Shown: in pieces, positions 10,702 to 18,910 of the stretch
Layout: each line of letters opens with the position of its first letter
Position numbering within the stretch: the first letter of the stretch is position 1
Assembly (NCBI RefSeq): GCF_018100925.1
Contig: NZ_JAGJEH010000007.1
Location: 1-64,000, forward strand
Source of the DNA: Pseudoalteromonas luteoviolacea
GTDB taxonomy: Bacteria > Pseudomonadota > Gammaproteobacteria > Enterobacterales > Alteromonadaceae
Reading direction: 5' to 3'
DNA: 64,000 bases
The notes under the pieces: generated by a model
Databases searched by the model: none
Seen by the model: only the letters and a program-made list of their open reading frames with translations
Told to the model about the DNA's origin: nothing
Program-made: the position numbers and the translations under genes

Positions 10702-11409
10702 TTAACCTATAAATCGACCTGAAATATCGAACTTATAGACTGTGTCTGCAAATTTTCCACCCACAACTTCTATAAAATCATAACCATCAATTGAGAGTAA
10801 TTTAGGCCGATTAGTAAAACTTGTTGGCGCATAACTCATCAAATATACGCCTTGGCTGTCAAACTTCTTAATATTATTGGAGTAGGTGTTAAGAATATGG
10901 ATATGACCCGCTTTGTCACATGTTATCGATTTAATGCCACTAAGCTGATGTTTAAGCTCAACGCCAAACTCACCAAAACTACCAAGTATTTCTCCGTTAA
11001 AGTCGAGCGTATATACGGTAAAAGTGGTTTCACCTATAACAAATATACGCTGTCGCTTTTCATCAATTGCAAAATCCTTAACGTGCACCACCAATGGTAT
11101 TTCACTTATTTTTCTGCCATCTTCGTCATACATGTAAATGCTGTTCGAAGATTCAAATAAAATATAGGTCTTGTTTGAGTACCGTCTTGCGACCCTTGGC
11201 TTGAGCCTTACTTTGACGATTTTTTGTTGCGGGTTTTCTACTAAACTTGTGGGGTAATCTAACTTGCTCAATGATAATTTCTGCTCGCTCAATCGTTCAG
11301 TATATCTAAACTCAGAAGCCTTTGAGTGAGCTATAAATGACTTTGAAGTCATCAACATACCAGAGGTGCTCAATAACACAGATGACTTGATAAATGCCCG
11401 ACGTTCCAT
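10702..11409 (-). CDS. Exported six-bladed beta-propeller-like protein with Tat-type signal
   Basis: A 235-aa protein starting MERRAFIKSSVLLSTSG, an RR-x-F-I-K twin-arginine-like signal with a hydrophobic stretch after it. The rest shows repeated blade units (for example DEKRQRIFVIGETTFTVYTLDFNGEILGSFG, broken here at loops, and CDKAGHIHILNTYSNNIKKFDSQGVYL) typical of NHL/6-bladed propellers. It is short for a full six-blade protein, so the propeller may be incomplete or oligomeric. AAAGGACAG precedes the ATG. It is the first gene of the leftward operon, next to the spacer with the C10 tract. Confidence 0.75.
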   Translation of the reverse strand: MERRAFIKSSVLLSTSGMLMTSKSFIAHSKASEFRYTERLSEQKLSLSKLDYPTSLVENPQQKIVKVRLKPRVARRYSNKTYILFESSNSIYMYDEDGRKISEIPLVVHVKDFAIDEKRQRIFVIGETTFTVYTLDFNGEILGSFGEFGVELKHQLSGIKSITCDKAGHIHILNTYSNNIKKFDSQGVYLMSYAPTSFTNRPKLLSIDGYDFIEVVGGKFADTVYKFDISGRFIG

Positions 11410-11898
11410 TTTCTGTCCTTTGTTTCAACGGTAGATGCGATTATTACAGCATTATTAATAATAATAAATTACACGAAATTACATTATTGTAAATATTTGG
11501 GTTGATAAGCCCATACTTATGTCTAGAAACCCCCCCCCCTTTCCAAATAGAGTCGTACATAATTGCTACTACCAACTAAAGAACTAAGAAGCTAACAAAT
11601 TTTTTATTGCAAATTTGTATATTTTGCACAAACCAACAATCCCAATTAATGCAATTATATAGATTAAAAACTAGAATTAGTGCTGTTTTGCGATTCAAAA
11701 AAGCCCATTTAATCCCGAAAAACTGAATAAAAACTTAAGGCAAGCTTTTCTTACTAGGTAAAAAATCGTATGTATTATGGATGTAAAATTAATTATAACT
11801 TGTAATCGTAAACGACTAAAAAACGATGTAATATCTACAACTCAATTGCTGTACCAAACGTTTCTTGGCAAAAATAATTAACTCGAAGAATAAGCATA
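11410..11898. promoter_or_regulatory. Divergent intergenic region between the two accessory operons
   Basis: This 489-base AT-rich spacer separates the leftward surface-protein operon from the rightward kinase operon and must hold both promoters. I see a TTACATTATTGTAA inverted repeat at 11479-11492 and a C10 homopolymer at 11530-11539. No convincing consensus -35/-10 pair or coding sequence could be picked by eye. Confidence 0.6.
11530..11539. repeat. C10 homopolymeric tract in the divergent promoter region
   Basis: Ten consecutive C (ten G on the other strand), 121 bases before the leftward operon and 360 before the kinase gene. In otherwise AT-rich DNA it is conspicuous. Such tracts in other bacteria change length by slippage and tune promoters of surface proteins. 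That role here is inference. Confidence 0.7.
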
Positions 11899-14800
11899 AT
11901 GTCATTAACACATTTTTCTGATCCATATATAGAGAATAACTTTGAATCCTCCCACTATGAGCTGCTTCATAAGATTGGTGAAGGTGGTTTTGGTAAAGTA
12001 TATAAGGCAAGAAACAAAAATACTGAGCAAACTGTTGCAATTAAATTTCTTGCCCTTGAGCCCCATTTAGAAGAGTCAAAAAAGAAACGCTACGTTGAAC
12101 GATTCAAGCGAGAAACCGCGCTGAGTGGGCAGTTAGAGCATCCACATATAGTGCGTCTTCTAGACAAAGGGCAAGTCAATGAACACCTTCTTTATGGTGT
12201 TTTTGAATATATCGAAGGTCTATCTCTACGTGAACATTTGATGCAAGAAGGAGCACTGGATGCTGTCGGTGCCACCGATATCATGCTGCAAGTGCTCGAT
12301 GCGCTTATTCATGCACACAAAAAAGGGATTATTCACCGAGATATCAAACCCGCCAATATCATGCTTACACAAGCGGGGGCGAAAACACATGCCAAAATTC
12401 TAGATTTTGGTATCGGTACCTTGACCCAAGAAAACAGGCATCAAGACTTCTCAACTATCACTTTAACTCAAGAGACGATTGGTACCCCTTCTTATAGTGC
12501 TCCAGAGCAGTTAAGAGGAGAACCGGCTTCAGAAAAAACAGACTTATATGTGTGGGGTCTGGTATTACTAGAATGCCTAACAGGCATGCCAGCGGTGACG
12601 GGGTCGAGTGTAGCCTCGATTTATCACAAGCAGCTCAGTGATGTGCATATTCCCATCCCTAGTGCCTTGCTCGGCCACCCTTTGTCCGGATTACTGCGCA
12701 GAGTTCTACAGAAAAACGCCACTGAACGTGTTATTTCAGGAAAAGAGATATTTTCTGAACTTCACACCATGAACGTCTCCAACTTGGTAGGTATCTTGGC
12801 AGATGTGCAAGCGCAACATGGCTACGATGACCACACGGTTGTTTTGCGTAACGACGATCCGAATAGCCCAGTGTCGCAAGACTATACAACACTCACAGAA
12901 CGTAAGCAGATCACCGTGTTGGCATTGCGCTTGAGTGCAAAAAGGCTGAACGAAAGCGCAAAAGACTTTGACGTTATCGACACCTTATTTAAATCTCAAC
13001 GCAACCACTGTATCGATATAGCAACACGATTTGGGGCATACCATGTCGGCAACCTTGCCGATACAATGTTGTTTTATTTTGGTTATCCCGTAGCAAGCGA
13101 CAATGATACCCGACTGAGTGCTAGAACAGCTTTAGATGTGATCAGTGAACTAGGTAAACGTAATGCACTGATGCAAGAAGCCCACGGGGTTCAACTCAAT
13201 GCTCACATCGGTATACATTCGGGTATTTTCGTAACCTATGCCAACTCGGTACCTGAGGGCAATATTGCCAATATAGCTATGGATCTGGCAAGACTGGCAG
13301 GGGAAAGACAAATTCTCTGCTCAGCAGAGTCTCGAGCTATTTTAGAGCCCTATAGTGACTTCGACTATTTTGACAATATCCAACTTGGTTTATCTTTTGG
13401 GCAACTGTCCATATACAACTTAAAAGGTGAAAAGCGTATCGAAGCGTTTGGCTTTATGCGCGGTACCAAGAGTCACCATAAATTAATTGGTCGACAACTA
13501 GAGCTAGACAAAACACTGTCTGTAATTAATGGCGAAAACAATACCCGCATCGCCCATATCTATGGTGAAGCAGGTATTGGGAAGTCTCGATTACTGCAAG
13601 AAGTTAGGGATAATGCCAGCAAGTATCAACATTTGGTTGCTCAGTGTTTACCAGAACACCAAAACAGTGCTCTGTACCCAGTTCTCAATTTAGTTAAATA
13701 CCTATTCAATACAGACAATCAAACGACAGATAATATCACGCAATTATTCACTGATGTCTTAACCGACTATGGCCAGTCCGATTCAGAAATCAATGCAACC
13801 ATTCCTATCTTAATGGTATGGCTCGCTGTCGAATTACCTGAAGATATGCAACCATCTTCGCAATCACCAGACGAGCAAAAGCAGTTACTGTTTGCAGGTT
13901 TAAGTGCGCTGTTATTATCTCGTCAATCCAGTATCAGCGAATTTAAGCTCTATATCATAGAAGATATTCATTGGTCAGACTCTATCACCTTAGAGTTCTT
14001 ACGCTATTTTGCCGCAAAGCTTCTAGATGGCAACGTTATGATAAGTACTTCAAGGCAAGCATGCCCGAGCAGCTTACATGACCTAACGCTGCTAGAGATC
14101 GAACTTAATAAACTTACTGCACAAGCTACAACAGACTTTATTGAACAGCTGTTCGACAGCAAAAATGTGTCCGACAATGTACGTTCTGTGCTGGTAAAAC
14201 GAACCGATGGCATACCACTGTTTATCGAAGAGCTGGTCGATATGCTCAAAGAAAAGCAGCTCGTTCACGAGTCTGGTGGTGCTATCACATTTATCAGCCC
14301 TGACAGGCTGGAGCAAGTACCAAGCAGCTTACGTGAGTCGCTGCAACAAAAGCTTGATAACCTAGTGCATGCTAAAGAAACAGCTCAGCTTGCCGCCACC
14401 ATTGGTAGAGAGTTTGAATACGAGTTGTTAGTTGCAACGTCTTCACTGAGCGAAGATCAAATTCAAAATGACTTGAACGAGTTACTTGAGCGAGAGTTAA
14501 TCGTTCAACAAAGGCGCGTAAACAGTGATAGCTATGTATTTAAGCACGCCCTAGTCAGAGATGCTGCCTATGACTCACAAACTCATACAGAAGCCACAGC
14601 GAAACACGCACTATTTATAGATGCTTTAAAACGCTTGGATAGGTACACCGATCAACCATTTGTAACTGCATTTCATCTACAAAAAGTAAGTCAATTTGAA
14701 AGCGCTGCAACTTTGATGCTAGACAGCGCAAACGGTGCAAAGCAGCTGTTTGCAATCATGGAGGCCGAGTCATACTTACAAGAGGCTTTAAGAATCTGCC

Positions 14801-15744
14801 AAACAGGTGAACTGAGCGAAACCGAGCTGTACCTTAAAGTTAAAAATGATCTCGCGTCTGTCCGTATTGCAGGAAATGGCTGGGTAGATGAGCAAGCCAG
14901 TGATGCACTACATGAAAACTTTAAAGTGCTAAACGAAAATACAGATGCTAAAGAAAGGTTTACCACGACTCGTGGACTTTGGTTACAACTATACGCCACA
15001 GGCGAAACCGAGCAGGCCCACCAACTCGCATTGGATCTATACCAAAATAGTGAGTGGGTTCCTGACGAATTTAAGCCGGTTATTTATGAAATTCTTATTC
15101 AGACCTTATTCTCCAAAGCCGAGTTCTCAAAGATCATTACCGTACTCGATGAGATGCCAGACAATATATTCAAAAATGACTCCGAGACTATTTCAAATAA
15201 CTTTGGTTTCTGCTCCGAATTAGTTTGTATCGGTTTTAGGGCGTTTGCAGAGCTTTATCTAGATAACCAAGCTCAGGCCGACAAACTGATCACACAACAA
15301 ACAAAACTCGCTCATGAGGTTGGCATTGTCGATGTGCTATCGGCCACACACGGATTCCAAGCAGAATACCAATTAAACAAAGCTCTGTTGGCTGCCGATA
15401 AAACCACTTTTATCCAGTGTGCCGAAGAGGCAAAGCGCTTATCTCAAAAAGGTGTGGACTTGGCGAGAGAAGCAAAAAATGACGGCTGGAAAGGCTATTG
15501 TGAAATGCTGCATTTTATTGCCAGCGTCGATGCGGATATCTCAATTGAACAATTTGAGATGGGTATCAAACAGTTTTCTGGCTACTTGTCACATCGCGCC
15601 TTTTACTATTCCGTATTAGCCAAAATGACCTATTTATTGTGTGGCGAAACCAACACACAATTCCTTGATATTGCAGAAGAGTCTTCCGATGTATCAAGTT
15701 CACTTTATGTAAAACCTCAACTAAATACACTAAGGAAAATTTAG
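11899..15744 (+). CDS. Ser/Thr protein kinase – degenerate adenylate cyclase – AAA ATPase fusion (TOMM-system kinase/cyclase type)
   Basis: A 1281-aa soluble fusion. Residues about 20-280 are an intact Hanks-type kinase: IGEGGFGKV, VAIKF, HRDIKPAN (His146, Asp148), DFG (Asp169) and GTPSYSAPE. Residues about 330-520 follow a class III cyclase pattern (RKQITVLALRL, LFYFGYPVASD, HIGIHSGIF). However, the first metal-binding Asp is replaced (ALRL), the GDG loop reads ADT, and the transition-state Arg position reads Asp (NIAMDLA), so cyclase activity is unlikely. A P-loop (GEAGIGKS, 556-563) and Walker B (LYIIEDIHW, near 684) form a MalT/PknK-type ATPase, followed by TPR-like helices. Length and order match the family described as TOMM system kinase/cyclase fusion (TIGR03903). 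No YcaO gene is in view. It ends directly against the next ATG. Confidence 0.88.
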   Translation: MSLTHFSDPYIENNFESSHYELLHKIGEGGFGKVYKARNKNTEQTVAIKFLALEPHLEESKKKRYVERFKRETALSGQLEHPHIVRLLDKGQVNEHLLYGVFEYIEGLSLREHLMQEGALDAVGATDIMLQVLDALIHAHKKGIIHRDIKPANIMLTQAGAKTHAKILDFGIGTLTQENRHQDFSTITLTQETIGTPSYSAPEQLRGEPASEKTDLYVWGLVLLECLTGMPAVTGSSVASIYHKQLSDVHIPIPSALLGHPLSGLLRRVLQKNATERVISGKEIFSELHTMNVSNLVGILADVQAQHGYDDHTVVLRNDDPNSPVSQDYTTLTERKQITVLALRLSAKRLNESAKDFDVIDTLFKSQRNHCIDIATRFGAYHVGNLADTMLFYFGYPVASDNDTRLSARTALDVISELGKRNALMQEAHGVQLNAHIGIHSGIFVTYANSVPEGNIANIAMDLARLAGERQILCSAESRAILEPYSDFDYFDNIQLGLSFGQLSIYNLKGEKRIEAFGFMRGTKSHHKLIGRQLELDKTLSVINGENNTRIAHIYGEAGIGKSRLLQEVRDNASKYQHLVAQCLPEHQNSALYPVLNLVKYLFNTDNQTTDNITQLFTDVLTDYGQSDSEINATIPILMVWLAVELPEDMQPSSQSPDEQKQLLFAGLSALLLSRQSSISEFKLYIIEDIHWSDSITLEFLRYFAAKLLDGNVMISTSRQACPSSLHDLTLLEIELNKLTAQATTDFIEQLFDSKNVSDNVRSVLVKRTDGIPLFIEELVDMLKEKQLVHESGGAITFISPDRLEQVPSSLRESLQQKLDNLVHAKETAQLAATIGREFEYELLVATSSLSEDQIQNDLNELLERELIVQQRRVNSDSYVFKHALVRDAAYDSQTHTEATAKHALFIDALKRLDRYTDQPFVTAFHLQKVSQFESAATLMLDSANGAKQLFAIMEAESYLQEALRICQTGELSETELYLKVKNDLASVRIAGNGWVDEQASDALHENFKVLNENTDAKERFTTTRGLWLQLYATGETEQAHQLALDLYQNSEWVPDEFKPVIYEILIQTLFSKAEFSKIITVLDEMPDNIFKNDSETISNNFGFCSELVCIGFRAFAELYLDNQAQADKLITQQTKLAHEVGIVDVLSATHGFQAEYQLNKALLAADKTTFIQCAEEAKRLSQKGVDLAREAKNDGWKGYCEMLHFIASVDADISIEQFEMGIKQFSGYLSHRAFYYSVLAKMTYLLCGETNTQFLDIAEESSDVSSSLYVKPQLNTLRKI

Positions 15745-15984
15745 ATGAAAACATATCCTAAAGGGCTACTGTCTTTTACTTATAACGCTGCAAACGATCC
15801 AGAAGTGAGAGAGCTAGTGTTACAAAACCTACCTCAGGCTATGGCGCTTTTCGACCTATCTGAATCACAAACAGAACTGGTACAGAAAGTAGTGAAAGAG
15901 TCATTCTTAACTGATGATCTATGGGCTCAGTACTGCGAAGAGCTTCGTCCAGAAATTGACGACGATATCGCCAAAATCTGGTAA
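15745..15984 (+). CDS. Small LigA-like protein, possible peptide precursor
   Basis: A 79-aa acidic protein starting immediately after the kinase stop (TAGATG). The stretch AANDPEVRELVLQNLPQAMA...FDLSESQTELVQ resembles the small helical domain of the LigA subunit family (DP-x-x-R ... L-x-x-AL ... LT/S-x-x-x), and similar short proteins occur as leader-like parts of peptide systems. The C-terminal third (LWAQYCEELRPEIDDDIAKIW) has one Cys and ends in Trp. A 9-bp hairpin follows at once, an arrangement common after highly expressed small precursor genes. The real function is unknown; precursor status is inference from context with a TOMM-type kinase. Confidence 0.7.
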   Translation: MKTYPKGLLSFTYNAANDPEVRELVLQNLPQAMALFDLSESQTELVQKVVKESFLTDDLWAQYCEELRPEIDDDIAKIW

Positions 15985-15991
15985 TGGAGAC

Positions 15992-16013
15992 ATGCGAGGC
16001 GCTTGCCTCGCAT
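15992..16013 (+). terminator. Perfect 9-bp stem-loop after the 79-aa gene
   Basis: ATGCGAGGC – GCTT – GCCTCGCAT, a perfect 9-bp GC-rich stem with a four-base loop, starting eight bases after the stop. There is no T-tract, so it may act as a partial terminator or RNA-stabilising processing hairpin that sets the ratio between the small protein and downstream genes. Confidence 0.6.
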
Positions 16014-16019
16014 CACACT

Positions 16020-16976
16020 ATGAATAATCTATCTCAACTACATCAGCAATTGTGCCACTCTCATGGCTTGTTAATTAATCAAAACAACCAAGAAGCAACC
16101 AAATATCTTGCTGACAAAATCCCCCAATTTACCAAAGGCGTTTGTTACGAATACCGGGCTGCTGAACTCAATCACCCATGTGACTTTCTCGTCGCCTATG
16201 ACACGTCTGAAGAAACGCTTCTGCAACTTAGAGGTTTGTTTGATTCGATTGAACAACATCAATCCAAACAAATTAATGAATTTTTAGATCTCTATACTCA
16301 GCACCGCTGCCTAAGAGACATACCACTTATTTGGTTGAGCTTTGACTGGAGTAAAACCCACTACCCTATTATTCCGACATTTTATATAAGCACACAACAC
16401 TATAGCTATGTAAAAGGAGAAAAGCTTAACGACACAATTAAGCATGCACTGTCGACATTGGCGCCCAACTCTCTTGCTCTAGGCGAAGCACTTGCCAGGA
16501 AATTAGAATACGGTAAGTTGAATCATATTGGGTTTACTTTTGCCAGAGATAGCCTAAAGACGAAATTCACAATCACATTAGAGTGTGAACACGTTTTGCC
16601 TCAGCTTGCGCTATTTGAGTGGCAAGGTGATGTAGCTCATTTACAAAGCGTATTGAACATTGCGTCTGAACTGAGCCACAAAGTACAAATCAGCATTTCA
16701 TTCACTGATCAATTGAGCACAAAAATAGAAGTTGAGCTGCCTTGGGTGAGGCAGGAAAAAGATAACTATATTAACGACGAGTTTATTGAAAGAGTCATCG
16801 ATATTTGTGACAAAGAGCCTAATTATCACAGGCTGAACGACGTATCTAAATGGCTTGAAAACAATCCAAATAACAAAGCTTTTTATACCAAGTTTTCAAT
16901 CTTCGAAGATGGCAGCTGCAATCTGAAAAGTTATCTACATTCAAGCCCACAACCAAAAAGAAGATTATTCGGATGA
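16020..16976 (+). CDS. Unknown protein with repeated alpha/beta-hairpin pattern (possible ABBA-fold prenyltransferase relative)
   Basis: A 318-aa soluble protein from the ATG at 16020; an alternative ATG at 15984 overlaps the previous stop (TAATG) but would make the hairpin coding and add an atypical N-terminus. I recognise no motif. Reading secondary structure by eye, helical stretches alternate with five paired strands: VCYEYR/CDFLVAYD, IPLIWLSF/IIPTFYIS, HIGFTFAR/KTKFTITLE, VQISISF/TKIEVELP and YTKFSIF/NLKSYLH. Five alpha-alpha-beta-beta units are the layout of ABBA prenyltransferases, including cyanobactin LynF-type enzymes, so I propose a distant relation. It overlaps the next gene by four bases. 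Confidence 0.6.
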   Translation: MNNLSQLHQQLCHSHGLLINQNNQEATKYLADKIPQFTKGVCYEYRAAELNHPCDFLVAYDTSEETLLQLRGLFDSIEQHQSKQINEFLDLYTQHRCLRDIPLIWLSFDWSKTHYPIIPTFYISTQHYSYVKGEKLNDTIKHALSTLAPNSLALGEALARKLEYGKLNHIGFTFARDSLKTKFTITLECEHVLPQLALFEWQGDVAHLQSVLNIASELSHKVQISISFTDQLSTKIEVELPWVRQEKDNYINDEFIERVIDICDKEPNYHRLNDVSKWLENNPNNKAFYTKFSIFEDGSCNLKSYLHSSPQPKRRLFG

Positions 16977-18532
16977 TTAAATCACTTACTCTAATTTCCA
17001 GCGTAACGCTTACAAGCATAATGAGTTTTCAAATAGCTGCCGAGCAACAGTACGCTACATTTCCAGATTGGTTGAGTAAAAACAGCTGTGATTATGAAAA
17101 TCACAGTTTATTTTTACCTGACGATATTACAACACTGCCTTACTTTCCACCTGACGCCTATAACAAAAAAATCTGTAGAACGATAAAACCTCTCACGCCA
17201 AGTGATAGCAGTTACAATAAGAAGCTGGCATTTTTAACCAACCAGTATGACTTATTCTCTTGGGCTCAGTTTATAACTTTGAACCGAGAAGTGGATAAGC
17301 AGTTCAATGTCACGGCGAAGAACTTACAGGTATGCACAGGTGCAAACTGCAATACCCCTATTTGGTTTAACTGGAGAGATACAGACAGCGTTTTTATGGA
17401 AAATGGTTGTACACCAGATGGTTGGGATTTTACTAAAAACGCGTCTGTTAACCCAGCTTTAAAAGCCATTAGTCAAGTTGCCCCACTTGATATGGCAATA
17501 AGCCAAGCCATTTTGGTCGATCAAAACAATGAACCTGTTTATTACCAAAAGCTGCTGTCTCCGAATATATTTAATTTGGTCACGCAATTTGAAAACCAAA
17601 GTGCATTAGTTAAACCATACCAGCTCTATAATATAGATGGGCAAATTGACTATTTAAAAAGTTATGGCCAAGTTATCGCAAACACAGGTGGCTATGTTAA
17701 TTGTCCGGATGATGTCAACAAGATCTGTAATAGCATTCCAGCGCTAGAAAACTATGGTCCGACAGATAATACTGGCGGACTGACCATTAAAGTAGCTTGG
17801 AAAGTGCTAGGTGAAAATGACGACCCGAGCAAGTTCATACATATGCAAAAAAGTGTCAAAGTGTATGAAAACCTGGACAATGGAGAGTATAGTAAGTCTG
17901 CTAAAAACGTCACTAAAACATTAGGTGTCGTCGGTTTTCATATCAGCCATAAAACCGTTTCTTCTCCAAACTGGGTGTTTACAACATTTAGCCACGAAGA
18001 CAACATATCTGGCAGTAATCCATTGTTCAATGATCCCAACTGCCCAACCTGTGCTGTTAATCATGCAAATGGCGGTGAGACAAAAACACAGGTCACTAGA
18101 TTGGAACAAATAGGCCCCATTACAAAACAGGTCAATCAGTTTGTAAAACAAAAGTTAGCTAAAGAAAAGTCTGTCCTTCAATATTACAACTTGGTCGGCA
18201 CGCAGTTTTCAACCGACAGCAGCGATCCTGAGCGTGAAACTTTTCCAGGTAAAATTGCTAACTATTCTGGAGGCGCACCTCATCCGGTATTTCTAACCAA
18301 TGAAGTGCTCGAAACGTTTCTTCAGCTTGGTAATACCCCAGTTGGTAAAGATAATAAGCTATTCTATAAAAGCTCATCATGTATGAACTGCCATGTGAGT
18401 GGTGGCTTTGCGCAGGCCGCAATCAACAATGTGCCAAAAGATCAGCTAAAATCGAGTTACTCCATTTCTCCAACTGACTTTATGTTCATTTTTGAAGATG
18501 CACATTGGCTAAACAGCCAAGCCTGTAAATAA
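16973..18532 (+). CDS. Exported c-type cytochrome-like protein with one C-terminal heme site
   Basis: A 519-aa protein with a signal peptide (MIKSLTLISSVTLTSIMS, cleavage near IAA-EQ). A single heme-binding CMNCH motif lies at residues 470-474, near the C-terminus. The segment DLFSWAQFITLNRE corresponds to the FSWQ-x-F-V-A-LN signature of a family annotated only as cytochrome c family protein. Multiple Cys and a large non-heme N-terminal part suggest a catalytic or binding domain upstream of the heme. Its start overlaps the previous stop (ATGA), so it is coupled to the operon. It acts in the periplasm or outside. The substrate is unknown. Confidence 0.8.
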   Translation: MIKSLTLISSVTLTSIMSFQIAAEQQYATFPDWLSKNSCDYENHSLFLPDDITTLPYFPPDAYNKKICRTIKPLTPSDSSYNKKLAFLTNQYDLFSWAQFITLNREVDKQFNVTAKNLQVCTGANCNTPIWFNWRDTDSVFMENGCTPDGWDFTKNASVNPALKAISQVAPLDMAISQAILVDQNNEPVYYQKLLSPNIFNLVTQFENQSALVKPYQLYNIDGQIDYLKSYGQVIANTGGYVNCPDDVNKICNSIPALENYGPTDNTGGLTIKVAWKVLGENDDPSKFIHMQKSVKVYENLDNGEYSKSAKNVTKTLGVVGFHISHKTVSSPNWVFTTFSHEDNISGSNPLFNDPNCPTCAVNHANGGETKTQVTRLEQIGPITKQVNQFVKQKLAKEKSVLQYYNLVGTQFSTDSSDPERETFPGKIANYSGGAPHPVFLTNEVLETFLQLGNTPVGKDNKLFYKSSSCMNCHVSGGFAQAAINNVPKDQLKSSYSISPTDFMFIFEDAHWLNSQACK

Positions 18533-18542
18533 TCTCGTATAG

Positions 18543-18561
18543 GGCTATTTTTATAATAGCC
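18543..18561. terminator. Probable bidirectional terminator
   Basis: GGCTATT – TTTAT – AATAGCC forms a 7-bp stem just after the cytochrome stop (18532) and just before the stop of a small leftward ORF (18562). The arms are not strong and T-runs are short, so termination would be partial. Confidence 0.5.
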
Positions 18562-18846
18562 TTACTTACAGAAACATAAAAAACTATAAATCGCTGCAAT
18601 ACAAAGCATTGCCAATATTACGTAGCAACAAATTTTCACACCGGCATGTTTGTCCACAGCTCTATTATCAACAAGCCACCTCACGCCGTAACGCCACAAC
18701 ACAAAAAACCAACTAAAAATTAACACTTTCATATTACCTGATGATAAATTAAACAACTCGTATTGTGATATCTCTTGTTGTCTTGCGGCAGTACAAATTT
18801 TCCACCGCACACTAACAAACAATATAAAGTTGTTGTTATTTAGCAT
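18562..18846 (-). CDS. Hypothetical small membrane protein, antisense within the operon gap
   Basis: A leftward ORF of 94 aa in the 378-base gap of the rightward operon. An inner ATG (…NMKVLIFSWF) would give a 56-aa protein with two hydrophobic segments (VLIFSWFFVLWRYGVRWLV and YVILAMLCIAAIYSFL). Its stop coincides with the convergent hairpin, which supports reality. No clear ribosome site precedes either start and I recognise no family. Confidence 0.35.
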   Translation of the reverse strand: MLNNNNFILFVSVRWKICTAARQQEISQYELFNLSSGNMKVLIFSWFFVLWRYGVRWLVDNRAVDKHAGVKICCYVILAMLCIAAIYSFLCFCK

Positions 18847-18910
18847 TAAATATCAAAAGTTTAAGAAGTATTTTTAAATCCATATCTTTTCTAGTTTAAA
18901 AGGGAATTTG

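Noticed and set aside
12780-13460. Active adenylate cyclase domain in the kinase fusion
   Set aside because: Key metal-binding Asp, GDG loop and transition-state Arg positions are replaced, so I describe it as degenerate.
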